From contig NZ_JAJNAL010000001.1 of assembly GCF_022271405.1 (NCBI RefSeq), positions 310,001 through 374,000 on the forward strand: a stretch of DNA of 64,000 nucleotides, given 5' to 3'. This DNA is from Rhodopseudomonas infernalis (GTDB lineage: Bacteria > Pseudomonadota > Alphaproteobacteria > Rhizobiales > Xanthobacteraceae). This document shows, piece by piece, positions 61,970 to 64,000 of the stretch. The translations under genes and the position numbers were made by a program. Within the stretch, counting starts at the first letter, position 1. Every line of letters begins with the position of its first letter. The notes beneath the pieces are model-generated. The model was given only the letters and a program-made list of their open reading frames with translations. It searched no databases and was not told where the DNA came from.

Positions 61970-61997
61970 ACTATAGTCCTTGTAGGAATATTGTCAA
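61970..61997 (-). promoter_or_regulatory. sigma70-type promoter reading leftward
   Basis: On the minus strand TTGACA (61997-61992) and TATAGT (61975-61970) are separated by 16 bases, the strongest consensus promoter I found in the window. Transcription would start near 61963. The nearest protein gene on that strand downstream is far away, which is why an RNA product is proposed. Confidence 0.6.
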
Positions 61998-62016
61998 GGG
62001 AGGCTGTCGATAGTCT

Positions 62017-62096
62017 GTAGCCCGGATGGAGCGAAGCGTAATCCGGGGAGCGTTGTCGATGCCGTCCCGGATTTCGCTTCGCTTCATCCGGGCTAC
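62017..62096. repeat. palindromic repeat, family H (GTAGCCCGGATGGAGCGAAGC type)
   Basis: GTAGCCCGGATGGAGCGAAGC faces GCTTCGCTTCATCCGGGCTAC nearly perfectly; AATCCGGG/CCCGGAT follow inward. It is 20 bases upstream of the ncRNA promoter. Confidence 0.85.
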
Positions 62097-62120
62097 TGAC
62101 GGAGTCAGTGCTCGCGTCGC

Positions 62121-62157
62121 CCTCACCCCAACCCTCTCCCGCAGGCGGGAGAGGGGG
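62121..62157. repeat. short hairpin repeat, family F
   Basis: CCCTCTCCCGC and GCGGGAGAGGG pair around AG, preceded by CCTCACCCCAAC, the same leader as the copy at 4685. It lies downstream of the coiled-coil gene's stop on that gene's strand and may act as its terminator. Confidence 0.7.
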
Positions 62158-62248
62158 CGCGCTGCGATGCGGGGGTGACTGATTGAGCTACACGTTCGCC
62201 AAGTCATCGCGGTGCGCAGCGGGCGAGGGGCCCGCCGCGCTTGTTACC

Positions 62249-64000
62249 TCATCCCAGTCGTCCGGCCGCGTGGGCCAGCAGCGTGTACACCAGGCCGGTT
62301 TCCGAGCTCAGGTGCGTGCGCAGGGCTTGTGGGCCGCGTTCGTCGCGGGCGACTTCGTCGAGCAGGCGCTCGAACTCGGTAATGTAGCGGTCGACGGTCT
62401 GCTTGAAGGCGCGGTCGGCGCGATATTTGCGGGCGACCTCGTCGAACGCCTTCTGGCCGGCCGGGGTGTAGAGCCGCTTGGTGAAGGCCTTGGCCTCACC
62501 GCGCTGATAGCGGTCCCACATCTCCAGCACCAGGTTGCGATCCATCAGCCGGCCGATGTCGAGCGACAGCGACTCCAGCGGATTGCCGCTCACGGCCTGC
62601 TGGGCCGTCCGGCCGCGCGGAGCTTCGCGCTCCGGCGTGGTCTCGGCGCGGTTGAGCAGGTCGGACAGCCAGCCGTCGCGGTCCTGATCGGCGGCCGGCG
62701 CGACCGGCGGCGCTTCGGTGCGGCGCGGGGCCGGACCGTGCAGGCCGAGATCGGGCGGCGGCAACGTCGCGGCGCTGGTCTCGCGGCGCGGCGCCGGGCG
62801 CGGTTCTGGCCGGGGCTCGGAGACGCGCGCGACGGCTTCGCCGCGGCCGCCGCCGGCGGTGACCAGCATCGGCTCCTCCTCACGCACAGTGCTGGCGCGC
62901 GAGGTCGGGACCACGTCCATGCCGCGGCCGTGACGGGCCACGATACGGTTGAGTTCGGCCAGCGCCTCGATCTGGTCGACGATCACCTTGCGCATCTGCG
63001 CAGTGCTCTCGGCGGCCTCCTGGGGGATTTCGAGGACGCCGCGGCGTAGCTCCTCGCGGGTCGATTCCAGCTCGGTGTGCATCTCCGAGGCCATCTGCTT
63101 GATGCCCTGGACGATGGCGGCGAAGCGGTCGGCAGACTGCTTGAACAGCGCGTCGGCCTGCTGGGTGCCCTGCTGATAGACCTGCTTCATCGCCTCGGTG
63201 GTGAGCACGCGTTCGTTCTCGGCCGCGGCACGCACCGCCTCGAACTGCTGGGTGATGGTGGTGGAACCAGCTCCGGCGGTTTCGGCAACGACCCGCGCGA
63301 TGTCGCGGGCGCGTTCTTCGGCAGCCGCCAGCGATTCGTCGAGCAGGCTGGTGAAGCGGGTCAGGCGCTGATCGAGATCGGTGGTGCGCAGGTCGATGGT
63401 CGTGACCAGCGACTCCAGCGCCTCCTTGCGCTCGCTGACCGAGGTCGAGGCGCTGCGGTTGCTCTGCTGCACAAGCTCGGCGGCCTGGGCCAGGGCGCGA
63501 CCATGGGCATCGAACTGCGCCGACAGCGCGCTGAGATCGGCGAGCGCCTGCGAGGTCTTGCCGTGGAAGCCGCCGAGCTGGTCTTCCAGACCCTGCGTCG
63601 CCGCCGTGCTGCGTGCGTTGACGTCGTTCATGGTGGCGACGAAGTCGGCGACCCGGGTGACCAGCGCGCGTTCCAGCGAGTTGAGATTCTCGTGGGCGCC
63701 GGTGAGCACTTCCTGCAGCAGGATGTTGCCTTCGCGCAGCCGTTCGAACAGCGCGACGGTGTCGCTGCGCAGGATCTTGCTGGTCTCCTGCATTTCGGTG
63801 ACGGCCGCGACCGACACCTGACGCGACTGATCGATCGCGGAGCGCGACGCCAGTTCGAGGTCCTTGAGCGACTTGTTGATCGCGCCGGTGGCGAGATCGC
63901 CGGCGCCGTTGATCGAGCGCGCGACATCGTTGCCGTTTGCGACGATCGCGTTCGAGAACGACTTGCCGCGGGTCTCGATCGCATTGAGCGCGTCGGTGGT
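62249..64000 (-). CDS. very long coiled-coil protein, C-terminal part (5' end outside window)
   Basis: The frame is open from base 64000 inward and ends at 62249, giving 583 visible residues. Most of it is a long helical, Ala/Glu/Gln/Ser-rich region with heptads (LTTIDLRTTDLDQRLTRFTS..., apolipoprotein A1/A4/E-like). A Pro/Arg/Ala-rich linker follows (about residues 390-470), then a compact helical C-terminal domain (LESLSLDIGRLMDRNLVLEMWDRYQ to AAGRLG). The GTG at 63817 is inside the frame and is not needed as a start. Proteins of this kind in related genomes are large (well over 1000 residues) and annotated as apolipoprotein- or kinesin-like; a role in cell-envelope or pole organisation is a guess. 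Confidence 0.75.
   Translation of the reverse strand, partial: TTDALNAIETRGKSFSNAIVANGNDVARSINGAGDLATGAINKSLKDLELASRSAIDQSRQVSVAAVTEMQETSKILRSDTVALFERLREGNILLQEVLTGAHENLNSLERALVTRVADFVATMNDVNARSTAATQGLEDQLGGFHGKTSQALADLSALSAQFDAHGRALAQAAELVQQSNRSASTSVSERKEALESLVTTIDLRTTDLDQRLTRFTSLLDESLAAAEERARDIARVVAETAGAGSTTITQQFEAVRAAAENERVLTTEAMKQVYQQGTQQADALFKQSADRFAAIVQGIKQMASEMHTELESTREELRRGVLEIPQEAAESTAQMRKVIVDQIEALAELNRIVARHGRGMDVVPTSRASTVREEEPMLVTAGGGRGEAVARVSEPRPEPRPAPRRETSAATLPPPDLGLHGPAPRRTEAPPVAPAADQDRDGWLSDLLNRAETTPEREAPRGRTAQQAVSGNPLESLSLDIGRLMDRNLVLEMWDRYQRGEAKAFTKRLYTPAGQKAFDEVARKYRADRAFKQTVDRYITEFERLLDEVARDERGPQALRTHLSSETGLVYTLLAHAAGRLG

Overview
The window is about 66% GC and reads as a chromosomal segment of an alphaproteobacterium of the Rhodopseudomonas/Bradyrhizobium group, most like Rhodopseudomonas palustris. 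Three things support this: a PobA fragment at the left edge, the many aromatic and acyl-CoA catabolism genes with Liv-type transporters, and intergenic palindromic repeats of the kind common in that group (written here from memory, not from a database search). I see no tRNA, rRNA, CRISPR array, phage or insertion sequence.

Layout. 0-5.8 kb: 3' end of pobA, a hot-dog thioesterase, an amidase, then a DUF35 protein/SCP2-type thiolase pair and a 17-beta-HSD4-like SDR. 5.9-15.2 kb: OmpA-family protein, a low-GC membrane pentapeptide-repeat protein (probable foreign insert), ppc with an unusual hairpin over its start, a membrane protein, and a YeiH-type transporter translationally coupled to a LysR regulator. 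15.5-30.5 kb: a large acyl-CoA catabolic block with two AMP-forming acyl-CoA ligases, three crotonases, two SDRs, an acyl-CoA dehydrogenase, a kinase-like (APH-fold) protein with a small DUF6285 partner, a Baeyer-Villiger monooxygenase and a second thiolase-like protein. The kinase, small partner, dehydrogenase, SDR and ligase resemble the levulinate/4-hydroxyacid (lva) pathway in scattered order. 30.6-38.6 kb: RND efflux pair, chemoreceptor, hydroxypyruvate-isomerase-like enzyme, and a small toxin-antitoxin pair. 38.6-47.5 kb: a complete Liv-type ABC operon headed by a DUF1445 gene, divergent from a LysR gene across a perfect 16-bp palindrome, then an M20 carbamoylase-type hydrolase and a D-2-hydroxyacid dehydrogenase. 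47.6-56.2 kb: a small membrane protein, a tartrate/isopropylmalate-type dehydrogenase, and a second Liv-type ABC operon with a fused LivG-LivF ATPase, followed by a GH1 glycosidase. 56.2-64 kb: an SbmA/BacA-like membrane protein without an ATPase domain, an amidase, a YedY-like molybdoenzyme, an alpha/beta hydrolase-OsmC fusion, a 1.25-kb gene-free stretch holding repeats and a strongly structured element with its own sigma70-type promoter (candidate ncRNA), and the 3' part of a very long coiled-coil protein running off the right edge.

Together the genes describe uptake of acids through Liv-type transporters, CoA activation and beta-oxidation-like breakdown, with carbon entering central metabolism near PEP carboxylase. 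Palindromic repeats of at least seven sequence families fill nearly every gap between operons.
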